Shown piece after piece: positions 14,523 through 22,677 of a DNA stretch of 25,041 nt (positions are counted from its first letter, which is position 1; each line of letters starts with the position of its first letter). Made by a program: the position numbers and the translations under genes. Origin of the DNA: Rubrobacteraceae bacterium (GTDB lineage: Bacteria > Actinomycetota > Rubrobacteria > Rubrobacterales > Rubrobacteraceae). The stretch covers positions 1 through 25,041 of the forward strand of contig JACCSM010000448.1 in assembly GCA_013698525.1 (NCBI GenBank), in the 5' to 3' direction. The notes below the pieces were generated by a model. That model did no database searches. It was given only the letters and a program-made list of their open reading frames with translations, and was not told the origin of the DNA.

Positions 14523-15305
14523 CTACCCTTCGCGCTCTATGCGCTCGATCTCACCTTCCCGTTCCGGCGCAGGCGTGGGAAGCTCCACGCCAGAGGGAAG
14601 TTCGAGGCCGAGGTCCACCTCATGGTCGATGCTCAGTTCTCCGCTGGAGATCTGACACTCTAGCACGTGTCCGCCAGCGCTTCTGTCTTCGGTGATGAAG
14701 TGGAAGTGGTAGCCGACCACGTTGAGTCCCTGCGTCTTCACTGGGAAACGGAAGCCCACGAGGCTGCCCCGAACGTCGTGGAGATCGAAGGTCGGCTGGT
14801 TGCGGACCACCTCGGAGAGCGACGGATAGGGTTTGCGCTGGCGCGGGACGCTCCGCGTCCTGACGTGCTCGAACAAGCCATCCACCCTTACGGCGTAGAG
14901 CGTCGCCGTATCGGGAGCAAGCGTGTCGAGGTGGGAATACAGCTCCGACAGGTCCATCGGGTGTGGAAGTGGTTCGATAATGCCAGGCTCGAAGAACGTC
15001 ACTACCGCGAATGGTGTCTTCTTCCAGCCTTCGATCTCGTAGGCGCGGCCGTTGGACCTAACCTGGTAGAAACGTCCGTCGAGCAGGATCATCTCCCCGT
15101 CCAGCGCGTCAACGGTGCCGAGCCCGAGATCCCCCCTCTGCGCAAGCCCGGCGAAGGTGACATCCCCATCAAAACGACCATCGAGCAGCGAGTTTATGGT
15201 AGAAGTCTGAAACAGAACGTGATGTGGATGCTCGACCACAGCCACGTCCTGCTGGCGAAGGTACTCGATGTGCAACGCGCCCGCGAGCGCCGCGTCCAAC
15301 GGCAT
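14523..15305 (-). CDS. budA: alpha-acetolactate decarboxylase
   Basis: Zinc enzyme that decarboxylates (S)-alpha-acetolactate to (R)-acetoin, diverting pyruvate-derived carbon into overflow or acid-relief metabolism. The 260-residue protein shows LFQTSTINSLLDGRFDG, GLGTVDALDGEMILLDGRFYQV, the GSLVGFRFP segment and GYHFHFITEDRSAGGHVLE. In the last, the H-x-H and the third histidine 11 residues later have the spacing of the known zinc ligands. The N-terminal extension before VVEHPHHVLFQ has no signal peptide. The C-terminus ends in a charged Glu/Arg tail. The ATG at 15305 has GGGAGGGA upstream. No acetolactate synthase is adjacent. It is preceded on the same strand by trmFO, 118 bases away. Confidence 0.93.
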   Translation of the reverse strand: MPLDAALAGALHIEYLRQQDVAVVEHPHHVLFQTSTINSLLDGRFDGDVTFAGLAQRGDLGLGTVDALDGEMILLDGRFYQVRSNGRAYEIEGWKKTPFAVVTFFEPGIIEPLPHPMDLSELYSHLDTLAPDTATLYAVRVDGLFEHVRTRSVPRQRKPYPSLSEVVRNQPTFDLHDVRGSLVGFRFPVKTQGLNVVGYHFHFITEDRSAGGHVLECQISSGELSIDHEVDLGLELPSGVELPTPAPEREGEIERIEREG

Positions 15306-15423
15306 TCATTCCCTCCCCAAGTGGCGAACCACCAACATCATACGCGGTCCCCACCCGGCAAGGCGGCCATGCTGATACGAGTTTTCCAAGGCGTGTTCGG
15401 TATCAAGCGAGATCCGCCAGTCC

Positions 15424-16758
15424 TCAGACGGTAGCCTCTATTCGGGTCCCGATGAACTCGTCCAGCACGGTGAGCGCCATCCGCGCCTGACGCTCCCTCC
15501 GCTCGGGCTTGGAGAGGCGCTTTCCGTTCTCCCGTTTCGGAACGGATGGGACGAGGCCCCAGTTCGAGTTGATGGGCTGGAGCGTGCCTTCCTTCGTGGT
15601 GATGTAGCTGGCGAGCGCGCCCATCATGGTGCTGTGGGGCATGGTGACGGTCTCCTCGCCGCGTGCCAGCCTCGCGGCGTTCGCGCCTGCGATGTGGCCC
15701 ATCGCGGCGCTCTCGACGTAGCCCTCGACCCCGGTTAGCTGCCCGGCGAAGAAGAGCGGAGCTTCGCTGCGGTCGGCCCGAATCCGCATGGTGGCTTCGA
15801 GCATTTGGTTGGATGGAAGGTACGTGTTGCGGTGCATGACGCCCATGCGGGCGAAGTCCGCTTTTTCGAGGCCGGGGATGGTTCGGAAGACGCGCTTCTG
15901 CTCGCCCCACTTCAGGCGGGTCTGGAAGCCGACCATGTTGTACAGACGCCCCATCTCGTCATCCTGGCGAAGTTGCACGACGGCGTGGGCTTCCCTTCCG
16001 GTGCGCGGATCAGGCAACCCGACGGGCTTCATCGGGCCAAACCGGAGTGTTTCCCTGCCCCGGCGGGCGATAGTCTCCACGGGGAGGCAACCCTCGAAGT
16101 ACATATCTTCCTCGAAGTCTTTGATCGGGGACAGTTCCGCCGTCGCCAGACCCCCAACAAAGGCATTGTATTCTTCTTCGTTCATCGGGCAGTTCAGGTA
16201 TGCGGCCTCGCCTTTACCATAGCGTGAAGCGAGGTAGATGATGGATTCATCGAGCGAGTCGCGGTGGATGATGGGAGATGCCGCGTCGTAGAAATACAGC
16301 GTCTCACCGGAGAGGGCTTCGATCTTCTCGACGAGAGAGTCGGAAGTGAGTGGGCCTGTGGCGATCACGGTCGGACCGTCAGGGATGTCCGTGACCTCTT
16401 TCCTGACGACCTCGATGTTCGGATGGTTGTGAACGATCTCGGTGACGGCCTGGGGGAAGCCTTCGCGGGCAACGCCGAGCGCGCCGCCCGCCGGGACTGA
16501 GTTGGCGTCGGCGCAACACAGGATCACGGACCCGAGCCGCCGAAGTTCCTCCTTGAGAAGCCCCGATGCTGTGGTCAGCGACGTGTTGCCCAGGGAATTG
16601 GAGCAGACCAGCTCCGCGAAGTGTTCGGTGCGGTGGGCTGGGGTCTCCTTCACGGGCCGCATCTCCCACAATTCCACGGAGCTGCCCATCTGGGCCGCCT
16701 GCCAGGCCGCCTCGCTACCGGCGAGCCCGCCGCCTATTACCGTTACGTCAGGCACCAC
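15424..16758 (-). CDS. trmFO: tRNA (uracil-5-)-methyltransferase TrmFO, folate-dependent
   Basis: FAD- and methylene-tetrahydrofolate-dependent enzyme that makes ribothymidine at position 54 of the tRNA T-loop. The 444 residues are standard for the family. The FAD-binding start VTVIGGGLAGSEAAWQAAQMG is at the N-terminus; LVCSNSLGN and YFEGCLPVE contain the two catalytic cysteines described in the Bacillus enzyme. HRNTYLPSNQMLEATM, FAGQLTGVEGYVESAAMGHIAG and LASYITTKEGTLQPINSNWGLVP are further TrmFO signatures. Two GTG codons in tandem (16758 and 16755) are both plausible starts after GAGGAG. This separates it from the GidA/MnmG relatives, which are longer. It is divergent from the Ser/Thr kinase. 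Confidence 0.95.
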   Translation of the reverse strand: MVPDVTVIGGGLAGSEAAWQAAQMGSSVELWEMRPVKETPAHRTEHFAELVCSNSLGNTSLTTASGLLKEELRRLGSVILCCADANSVPAGGALGVAREGFPQAVTEIVHNHPNIEVVRKEVTDIPDGPTVIATGPLTSDSLVEKIEALSGETLYFYDAASPIIHRDSLDESIIYLASRYGKGEAAYLNCPMNEEEYNAFVGGLATAELSPIKDFEEDMYFEGCLPVETIARRGRETLRFGPMKPVGLPDPRTGREAHAVVQLRQDDEMGRLYNMVGFQTRLKWGEQKRVFRTIPGLEKADFARMGVMHRNTYLPSNQMLEATMRIRADRSEAPLFFAGQLTGVEGYVESAAMGHIAGANAARLARGEETVTMPHSTMMGALASYITTKEGTLQPINSNWGLVPSVPKRENGKRLSKPERRERQARMALTVLDEFIGTRIEATV

Positions 16759-16872
16759 ACGCTCCTCTTCGAAACTTCGGCTCGTTCAACAGAGAGCGTA
16801 TTCTACGCCAGCGGCGCGGGATGTCAGGGGGAGGAGTGGTCCAACCGTCAATCCGGCCCGAGAGATATGTTG

Positions 16873-16886
16873 CATACTCTGTGGCA
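16873..16886 (+). promoter_or_regulatory. possible leaderless start signal of the kinase gene
   Basis: CATACT at 16873-16878 lies seven bases before the kinase ATG (16886), the distance expected between a -10 hexamer and a transcript start. No Shine-Dalgarno site is present between them. A leaderless mRNA, common in actinobacteria, would explain both. No good -35 is visible. Confidence 0.35.
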
Positions 16887-17935
16887 TGGCGGGGCTCGTT
16901 GACAATCGATACGCCATCTCCCGCACCCTTGGCAGGGGCGGGGTGGCCGAGGTATTTCTGGCCCACGACGGCGTCCTCGGCCGCGACGTGGCACTGAAGA
17001 TGTTGAACCGGGAACGCTCGCGCGACGATGAATACGTGGAGAGGTTCAGGCGCGAGGCCCAGAGCGCGGCGGCCCTCTCCCACCCCAACATAGTCTCCAT
17101 CTACGACAGGGGCGAGGCCGAGGATGGTTCTTGCTACATCTGCATGGAATATCTGCCTGGCGGGACGCTGAAAGACCGCATCTCGCGGGACGGGAGGCTC
17201 GCCTCTTCCGTCGTGGCCGAGGTGGCGATGCAGATCTCGGGCGCCCTGGATGCGGCGCACGAGCGGGGTGTGATCCACCGCGACATAAAACCCCAGAACG
17301 TCCTCATCACCCGCTCCGGCGACGTGAAGGTGGCAGACTTCGGCATAGCGCTGGCCGAATCTGAAACGTCGATCACCAGGGCAAACCTGGTTCTCGGCAC
17401 CGCCGCGTACATGTCTCCCGAACAGGCTACGGGCGGCCGGGTCGGACCCCGCAGCGATCTCTACTCACTGGGCGTCGTGATGTACGAAGTGCTGACCGGT
17501 GAAGTGCCTTTCGATGGCGATGATCCCGTCGCAGTAGCCACGAAACACGTGAACTCCCCTCCACGGCCGCCACGAGAGACCGTCAGCGACATCCCAGGGG
17601 GCTTGAACGACTTGGTCTTGAGGCTCCTGGCAAAAGACCCGGATGACAGGCCCACGAGTGCATCCGCGCTGGTGGGTGAGATCCAGCGTTCCATGGGAGA
17701 GACTCCCCGATCCGAACCCGAAATGGCCGAAGATCCCTGGGAAACCTCGACCGTTCAGACGAGCGTCACCCGGCGCACCGTGCCGTACCGTCAGCGCAAT
17801 CGTGGCGGAAGCAGGAGTCGCAGGCCCGACCTGAGCAGCATCGTCCCCTGGTTGCTGGTAGTGTTGTTCGTGGTTGCGGTGGTTTTGGGGGGCATGCTCG
17901 TCTTGAGGATACTCGGCGGCGTTTCCTTGCCGTAG
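16886..17935 (+). CDS. membrane-anchored Ser/Thr protein kinase (PknB family, no PASTA domains)
   Basis: Hanks-type kinase of 349 residues. The kinase domain spans about residues 9-272, with glycine loop LGRGGVAEVFLA, Lys38 in VALKML, the catalytic loop HRDIKPQN (Asp133), metal-binding DFG at 151-153 and GTAAYMSPEQ at the activation segment end. A Ser/Thr/Arg-rich juxtamembrane linker (TSTVQTSVTRRTVPYRQRNRGGSRSRR) is a likely autophosphorylation region. One transmembrane helix follows at about 319-341, leaving only a few residues outside, so there is no extracellular sensor domain. The ATG at 16886 is chosen because it directly precedes the kinase fold; the open frame runs far upstream over trmFO but is not coding there. 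Substrates are unknown. Confidence 0.93.
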   Translation: MAGLVDNRYAISRTLGRGGVAEVFLAHDGVLGRDVALKMLNRERSRDDEYVERFRREAQSAAALSHPNIVSIYDRGEAEDGSCYICMEYLPGGTLKDRISRDGRLASSVVAEVAMQISGALDAAHERGVIHRDIKPQNVLITRSGDVKVADFGIALAESETSITRANLVLGTAAYMSPEQATGGRVGPRSDLYSLGVVMYEVLTGEVPFDGDDPVAVATKHVNSPPRPPRETVSDIPGGLNDLVLRLLAKDPDDRPTSASALVGEIQRSMGETPRSEPEMAEDPWETSTVQTSVTRRTVPYRQRNRGGSRSRRPDLSSIVPWLLVVLFVVAVVLGGMLVLRILGGVSLP

Positions 17936-17974
17936 GGATGACACCCCGGCGAGACTATCGCCTCCACCGCCGTT

Positions 17975-17980
17975 TATAAT
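17975..17980 (+). promoter_or_regulatory. perfect TATAAT -10 box upstream of the small membrane protein gene
   Basis: TATAAT at 17975-17980 matches the consensus exactly and would start transcription near 17987, about 30 bases before the ATG at 18017. The -35 position (GAGACT, 17951-17956) is weak. It suggests the small gene has its own promoter after the kinase. Confidence 0.5.
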
Positions 17981-18016
17981 ATCCAGGATAGAGAAGGCCA
18001 CTTCGAAGGAGGGCCC

Positions 18017-18220
18017 ATGAGCCGTAGAGACTACGATGCAGGACGCGAAGACGCACGCAGGGACATGGAGGAACAAGAGTTCGGTTCCCGCGGGGGAGGC
18101 GGTGGCGGCAGCTCGTTCACGGCTGCCGTGTTCATCAAGTACCTGGCAATAGTGATAGTGGTGCTCATAGTCGCCTACGTGGTATTGCAGATTCTTCGAA
18201 CCGTACAGGGCGCCTTCTAG
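18017..18220 (+). CDS. small single-pass membrane protein
   Basis: A 67-residue protein of unknown function. Residues 1-25 are highly charged (RRDYDAGREDARRDMEEQEF), 26-33 form a Gly/Ser linker, and about 36-61 are one hydrophobic transmembrane helix (VFIKYLAIVIVVLIVAYVVLQIL). The ATG has AGGAGG four bases upstream, a strong site for so small a gene, and a consensus -10 box lies 37 bases upstream. It sits 81 bases after the membrane kinase. A partner or substrate role for the kinase is only a positional guess. Confidence 0.75.
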   Translation: MSRRDYDAGREDARRDMEEQEFGSRGGGGGGSSFTAAVFIKYLAIVIVVLIVAYVVLQILRTVQGAF

Positions 18221-18324
18221 GCCCGCCGCACGAGATCTACCTGTAGCTAGCCGGCACGCCGATACCCATTCCGCAACACGCGAGTCCCGCAGGTAAGGGG
18301 CGCCACGTCCCCGCCATTAAACCC

Positions 18325-20061
18325 GTGCGGGCGTTTGCCATCGCGTTGTGCTTTGCATGCTGCCTGGTCGGACTGTGGGGATGCTCGGGAACACCCGGAG
18401 GGATCGGCGGGAACGATACGCCAGGCAGCGTGAAGGCTGGCCGCATAGAGTTGCCTGCGCCGAAGCCAGTGCCTGGGATCACCGCCGAAGACTGGGCGCC
18501 GCCGCCAGTGTGGCTGGTCTCTGGAGGCCGGATCGTGCAGGCCAGCTACGGCGAGTTCTGCAAGCTGGACGACTGCACAGGCATGGAGACCCCGGAGCAG
18601 ATGGGCGACGACCTGGCCGCAACGCGGGTTTCTGACGAGGACGACACCTTCGTTGTAGTCGGGAGCAACCGCATCAGCGGGCTCGCGGCAGGGACGAAGC
18701 GATGGGAGGGTGAGACCAGCGATCCCCCGGTGCCAGGCGTCTACACGGAGCCAGGCGTCCCACCTGACATGCGCACCCTCGACGCCAGGCGTATCCCCAA
18801 AGGGAAGAAGCCGACCGTGGCGCCCGCACCCCAAACCATGCCAGATGAAACAACAGGCCCCGAGTCCCCCGAAGAATTCAGCGAAAAGGCAAGCCCGGCT
18901 TCAGGCGGCGTTTCGGTCTTCGAGCTCCCTTCCACCGGCGGGACAGAGGATCGTCGCCTCTCGGTCTTCCTGCAGCTCAATCAGTACGACCGCGCGGTCT
19001 ACCACTGGCGCCTGGACCCGGGCCGCGAGCCCGAGACCACCTCTTCGGAAGCCTCGTCTGAGACGACCTCGGCTACCATCGAAGAAGTGACGTCTGACCC
19101 CGAAGAGACCACGGCCCTCCCGCCGGACACCCCGGAAGGAGCCGCCTTCCAGGACGTACGGATGCGTCCCATAGGCAAGTCCCCAACGGGCATCGCGGCG
19201 GGCGGGGGTCACCTCTGGGTGCTGGATCGGGGGGAGCAACGCGAGGGCTCAGGGATCTCCCTGCTGAAGCTCGCCCCGGAGACCGGCAGGACGCTCTCGG
19301 CCTCGGAGGCGCCAGGCACGAGCAGCGGCCTTGAGGCCGGAGCCGACGCCGTCTGGCTCCTCGAAGAGGAGACGGGGAACGTGCTACGCCTCGACCCGGC
19401 GTCGGGCGAAGTCGAGCGCCGAATCCGTGTCGGCGGCTCGCCTTCGCAGGTGGTAGCGGCCGGTGGGGCGGCCTGGGTCGCGGTCTCCGATGGTGACGGG
19501 AGCGGCCGGGTGGTGAGGATAGACCCGCGCACGGGCAGGGTCGTCACGGAGATAGAGACCCCCGGTGCGGTCCAGAGCCTCGCCGTGGACGCCGCGTCCG
19601 GGGACGTGTGGGCGACCGTACCGAAATTCTCACAGGGTACCGGGGAACGGGACGAAGGTCAGATCCTGCGCATGGACCCGGCGGCCAATGAGATCTCCGA
19701 GAGGCTGGTGGTGCCTGGTGGCGTCTCCGGGGTTGCGGCCGGGGGGGGTTCGGTGTGGGCCGCGACCCTGGGCGGGGATATCCTCGAGATCGACGCTTCG
19801 GAGGCACGAATCTCCAACGTCACGCCCCTCGGCTCGCCCGGTCCATACGAGATGGTGTTCGGGGCCGACGCCCTCTGGGTCTCGAACGTCAACACCCTTA
19901 CCCGCGTTATCCCTGGCTCCACAGGCGGTTCGGAGGGCTCCGTCCGGTCTTTGGAGGTCGGTCCTTACGGGGCCGAGGATCTCACGGTCGGCAAGAAGTA
20001 CGTCTGGACTGTTGGTCCCGGCGATGGTCCGAGCGGGATGCTCACGCGCGTGACGCCGTAG
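18325..20061 (+). CDS. secreted beta-propeller (YncE/NHL-like) lipoprotein
   Basis: A 578-residue exported protein. The N-terminus is a lipoprotein signal: hydrophobic AFAIALCFACCLVGLWGC with the acceptor cysteine at residue 20 (the tryptophan at -2 is atypical). Residues 21-280 are Pro/Thr/Glu-rich with low-complexity SSEASSETTSATIEEVTSDPEETT. From about 285 to the end, repeated blades appear, each with AAGGGxxWV or similar followed by LRLDPASGEVERRI, VRIDPRTGRVVTEI or LRMDPAANEISERL, as in YncE-like seven-bladed propellers. This fold binds ligands or proteins on the cell surface; no catalytic motif is seen. The GTG at 18325 lacks a good Shine-Dalgarno site, so the start is uncertain. It converges on the methyltransferase gene with three bases between stops. 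Confidence 0.82.
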   Translation: MRAFAIALCFACCLVGLWGCSGTPGGIGGNDTPGSVKAGRIELPAPKPVPGITAEDWAPPPVWLVSGGRIVQASYGEFCKLDDCTGMETPEQMGDDLAATRVSDEDDTFVVVGSNRISGLAAGTKRWEGETSDPPVPGVYTEPGVPPDMRTLDARRIPKGKKPTVAPAPQTMPDETTGPESPEEFSEKASPASGGVSVFELPSTGGTEDRRLSVFLQLNQYDRAVYHWRLDPGREPETTSSEASSETTSATIEEVTSDPEETTALPPDTPEGAAFQDVRMRPIGKSPTGIAAGGGHLWVLDRGEQREGSGISLLKLAPETGRTLSASEAPGTSSGLEAGADAVWLLEEETGNVLRLDPASGEVERRIRVGGSPSQVVAAGGAAWVAVSDGDGSGRVVRIDPRTGRVVTEIETPGAVQSLAVDAASGDVWATVPKFSQGTGERDEGQILRMDPAANEISERLVVPGGVSGVAAGGGSVWAATLGGDILEIDASEARISNVTPLGSPGPYEMVFGADALWVSNVNTLTRVIPGSTGGSEGSVRSLEVGPYGAEDLTVGKKYVWTVGPGDGPSGMLTRVTP

Positions 20062-20071
20062 GCCCTACGGC
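20055..20071. terminator. perfect hairpin holding both convergent stop codons
   Basis: GCCGTAG-GCC-CTACGGC (20055-20071) is a perfect seven-base-pair inverted repeat. The plus-strand TAG (20059-20061) ends the left arm and the minus-strand TAG (20067-20065) begins the right arm. With a gap of only three bases between genes, it is the only candidate terminator for either direction. No T-tract follows. Confidence 0.5.
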
Positions 20072-21165
20072 TTGAGACTGTAGAAACGCCAGAAGTCGTT
20101 CTCTATGGGCAGAACCTCGAAGCTACCGAATCCAGCTTCGAGTGCGTAGCCCCGCAGGGTCTCGGTGCGCATTACGGTGCCCGTCGCAGCGGACGGTTGT
20201 TCCGCCATCCCGACCGGCAGGCAGTGGAGCACGCTCCACCCATACATCAGGCGCTCTACCTCGTCGCCCGGCGCGATAAACTTCCCGGCCACCCGCTCAT
20301 CCGCGACAATGGCGGCGCCTTCCTCGTTCAACAGGTTGCGGATGGCCCGCAACACCTCCACCGGGCGGGGCAGGTCGTGTATCGCCTCGAACACCGTGAC
20401 GATGTCGTAGCCGCCGGATATCTCGGGATTAGCGGCGTCGCGCACCCTGAAGCTCACGCGGTCTTCCAGCCCGGTACCGGCGAGATTTTGTTTCGCAACT
20501 TCGATGGAGTACTCGTCTAGGTCGAGCCCATCCACGTGAACCTTGGGATAGGCTCTCGCCAGCGCGATGCTCGACCATCCGGTTCCGCACGCAACGTCCG
20601 CGACGCGGGCAGGAGGGTCGTCCGAAAGCCGTTCGTGAACGTCGGGCACGGAGGGTATCCACTCGCTCCCGAGCAGGTTGATGAACTGGACGCGGTTCAT
20701 CTCACCCTGGCCCTCGCAGAAGTCCTCGTCGTAGCGCGCGTAGGGGACGCCACCCCCAGTGCGGAACGCTTCGATCACCTCTGGCAGAGGCCGCACGAGC
20801 CCGGCCATCATCCGGGCGAACGGCGCCAGGTAGTTGAGGCTGTCGCGCTCTGTCAGAACCTCGTCATGGCCCTCCGGGAGACGGTAGCGGCGGATGTCCG
20901 CCTCGACCTCCGCATCCTCGACCGCGAGGATTCCGGTGACGGCCTGTTGCTCCAACCATTCTCGCACGTACCGCTCGTGCGTCCCCGTCGCGGCGGCGAG
21001 TTCGGAGGTGGTGACGGAACCGAGATCTATCAGGGTCCGGTAGAAGCCCAGACGGTCCCCGATGTACACCATGTACAGGTCGTTCATGCCGAGCACCGCC
21101 TCGAACAGCCGCTCCACGAGCGCGTCCCGACGCTCTTCCGGTGTTTGCGTTATCTGCTCCGTCAT
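20065..21165 (-). CDS. class I SAM-dependent methyltransferase with N-terminal winged helix (Rv2258c-like)
   Basis: A 366-residue protein with two parts. Residues 1-95 form a winged-helix dimerisation domain (LVERLFEAVLGMNDLYMVYIGDRLGFYRTL... TTSELAAATGTHERYVREWLEQQAVTGIL), as in O-methyltransferases and mycobacterial Rv2258c. The Rossmann methyltransferase domain begins near residue 185 with motif I VADVACGTGWSSIALA, followed by VDGLDLDEYSIEVA and FEAIHDLPRPVEVLRAIRNLL. It transfers a methyl group from S-adenosylmethionine to an unknown small molecule. The ATG at 21165 has AAAGGAG upstream. It lies 15 bases after the damaged GNAT gene and was probably co-transcribed with it. Confidence 0.9.
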   Translation of the reverse strand: MTEQITQTPEERRDALVERLFEAVLGMNDLYMVYIGDRLGFYRTLIDLGSVTTSELAAATGTHERYVREWLEQQAVTGILAVEDAEVEADIRRYRLPEGHDEVLTERDSLNYLAPFARMMAGLVRPLPEVIEAFRTGGGVPYARYDEDFCEGQGEMNRVQFINLLGSEWIPSVPDVHERLSDDPPARVADVACGTGWSSIALARAYPKVHVDGLDLDEYSIEVAKQNLAGTGLEDRVSFRVRDAANPEISGGYDIVTVFEAIHDLPRPVEVLRAIRNLLNEEGAAIVADERVAGKFIAPGDEVERLMYGWSVLHCLPVGMAEQPSAATGTVMRTETLRGYALEAGFGSFEVLPIENDFWRFYSLKP

Positions 21166-21180
21166 GTCTTTCTCCTTTTC

Positions 21181-21679
21181 TCAGACTTCCATTGCCATCA
21201 GTAGAACGTCTCCGGTGTGCTGGATCAACCCGTGCGGCACGACCGCAGCCCGGTCCACGACCCGAAATCCCTCGCGCTTGTAAAGCCTGACAGCGCCAGC
21301 GTTTTGCTCGAAGACGATCAGGCTCAGGACACCGAAGCCCCTCTCGCGCCTGATCTGTGGCGATGGAGAGCATCTTCGTTCCGAGCCCCATGGCGCGAAA
21401 CTCGTCGAACACCGCGAGCGAGCATACGTAGCGGCTGCCGGGGATCTCCAGCCTCTCGTATGGCTCCAGGATCGGGTCCGATGGTTCCTCGGGTTCACCA
21501 TCATGCGCCTGTATCGGGAAGGTGCAGAGAAGACCGATCACCTCCCCCACCCGGTCGGCGACGACACAATTTCGGTACGAAAAGTTGCCCTCGTTGCGGG
21601 CGCAGCGGAGCGCGGCGATCCCGCGGCTGTCTTCCCTGAGCGCCGCCCTGAACGACGCGCGGGATTCTTCGATGACCAT
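21181..21679 (-). pseudogene. GNAT-family N-acetyltransferase, frameshifted
   Basis: Two frames together give one acetyltransferase. The first (from the ATG at 21679, GGAAGGAG upstream) reads VIEESRASFRAALREDSRGIAALRCARNEG through SLAVFDEFRAMGLGTKMLSIATDQARE. The second continues GFGVLSLIVFEQNAGAVRLYKREGFRV to the stop at 21181, which is the usual acetyl-CoA-binding end. The break is at a run of four C on the plus strand (21338-21341). Removing one base joins the frames as QAREGFGVLSL. Without correction the product loses its C-terminal third and runs into unrelated sequence. This is either a real frameshift or a homopolymer reading error. Confidence 0.8.
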
Positions 21680-21734
21680 GGCTCAGGCTCCTTCCGCATT
21701 CAAAGGTTCGAGGACGGTTACTTCCCAGCATCCT

Positions 21735-22590
21735 ACTTCCCTCGGGCGCGAGGCGCCAGCGCATCCGGGAGATCCTGCCGTTCCGGTGAATGGCGACCTG
21801 CGAGATGGTGGGGGTCAGTGGAATGGGTAGTCTGACGAGTTCTCGATATCGCACTCGATGATGGTCACGTCCCTGCTCGCGACGACGTTCGTCGGATACA
21901 TCTTCAGCCCGGTCTCCAGATCCTGCTCCAGATCCCCCACCATGAACTCGTATCCTTCATGGATGGTGGTTCCGTCCGAGAAGTCCATCACGAGGTCTTC
22001 CGAGAAAGCGCCGAGTAGCGTCTCGTATCCCTCGCCCCGGTTGTATTCCTTGTGGGCGGCGTCGAAGAAGCGGGCGCGGGACTCTGAAAGACGGTGGGCT
22101 TCGGCGTGGTCGAGCCTCGTGGCCTCGGGCAACGCGTCGGCGAGTTTGATCTTTGCCTGGCTGAGCCTGCTCTTCAAGGTTCCGACCGGGACGCAGAGAA
22201 TGGCCGATATCTCCCCATGGGAGCCGAAGCTGCCGAAGTAGCGCAGCATGACCGTGACGCGCAGGGCTTCCGGCAGCTCCGCCCACACCCACTCGCGCAA
22301 CGCCAGGCGATCAAAGGACTCTTCGACGTATGGGTCGGGAGGTTTGCGGCCGGTAGGTAGTTCGTCGAACGGCATCTCTCCGCGTCCGGATCTCAGCCGC
22401 ATCAGGCAGACGTTGCGGAGGATGCGATGCAGCCATCCGCCAACGGCGACCGGTTCGCGGACCTGATCCAACCTCCTCAACGCCGTCAGAAACGTGTCGT
22501 GCACGGCGTTCGGTACCGCTCCAGCAACAACCCCAGGCTCGCGGCGTCACCCCTCCTGGCGGCCTCGACTAGATCCGCGTCGCTCACCAT
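21735..22590 (-). pseudogene. ECF sigma factor (SigJ-like, with SnoaL domain), internally deleted and frameshifted
   Basis: From the ATG at 22590 (AAGGAG upstream) the protein starts as an ECF sigma factor (DADLVEAARRGDAASLGLLLERYRTP) but hits a stop about nine codons later. A second frame resumes at VHDTFLTALRRLDQVREPVAVGGWLHRILRNVCL and runs through region 4 (LRYFGSFGSHGEISAILCVPVGTLKSRLSQAK) into a C-terminal SnoaL-like domain. Roughly 20 residues of region 2 are missing between the two frames. A third frame near 21818 holds the expected end of the SnoaL domain (PTISQVAIHRNGRISRMRWRLAP), so a base was also lost there. A shorter product starting inside region 2 would lack core-binding residues, so I call it non-functional. 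No anti-sigma gene is adjacent, as expected for this group. Confidence 0.8.
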
Positions 22591-22677
22591 CTCGCTCTCC
22601 TTTTCCGATCCGATTCTAGTGCTCCCACAAAGAGGATGCACCAGGTCGGCAAAAAGTTCGAGGACCCCACGGAGATT

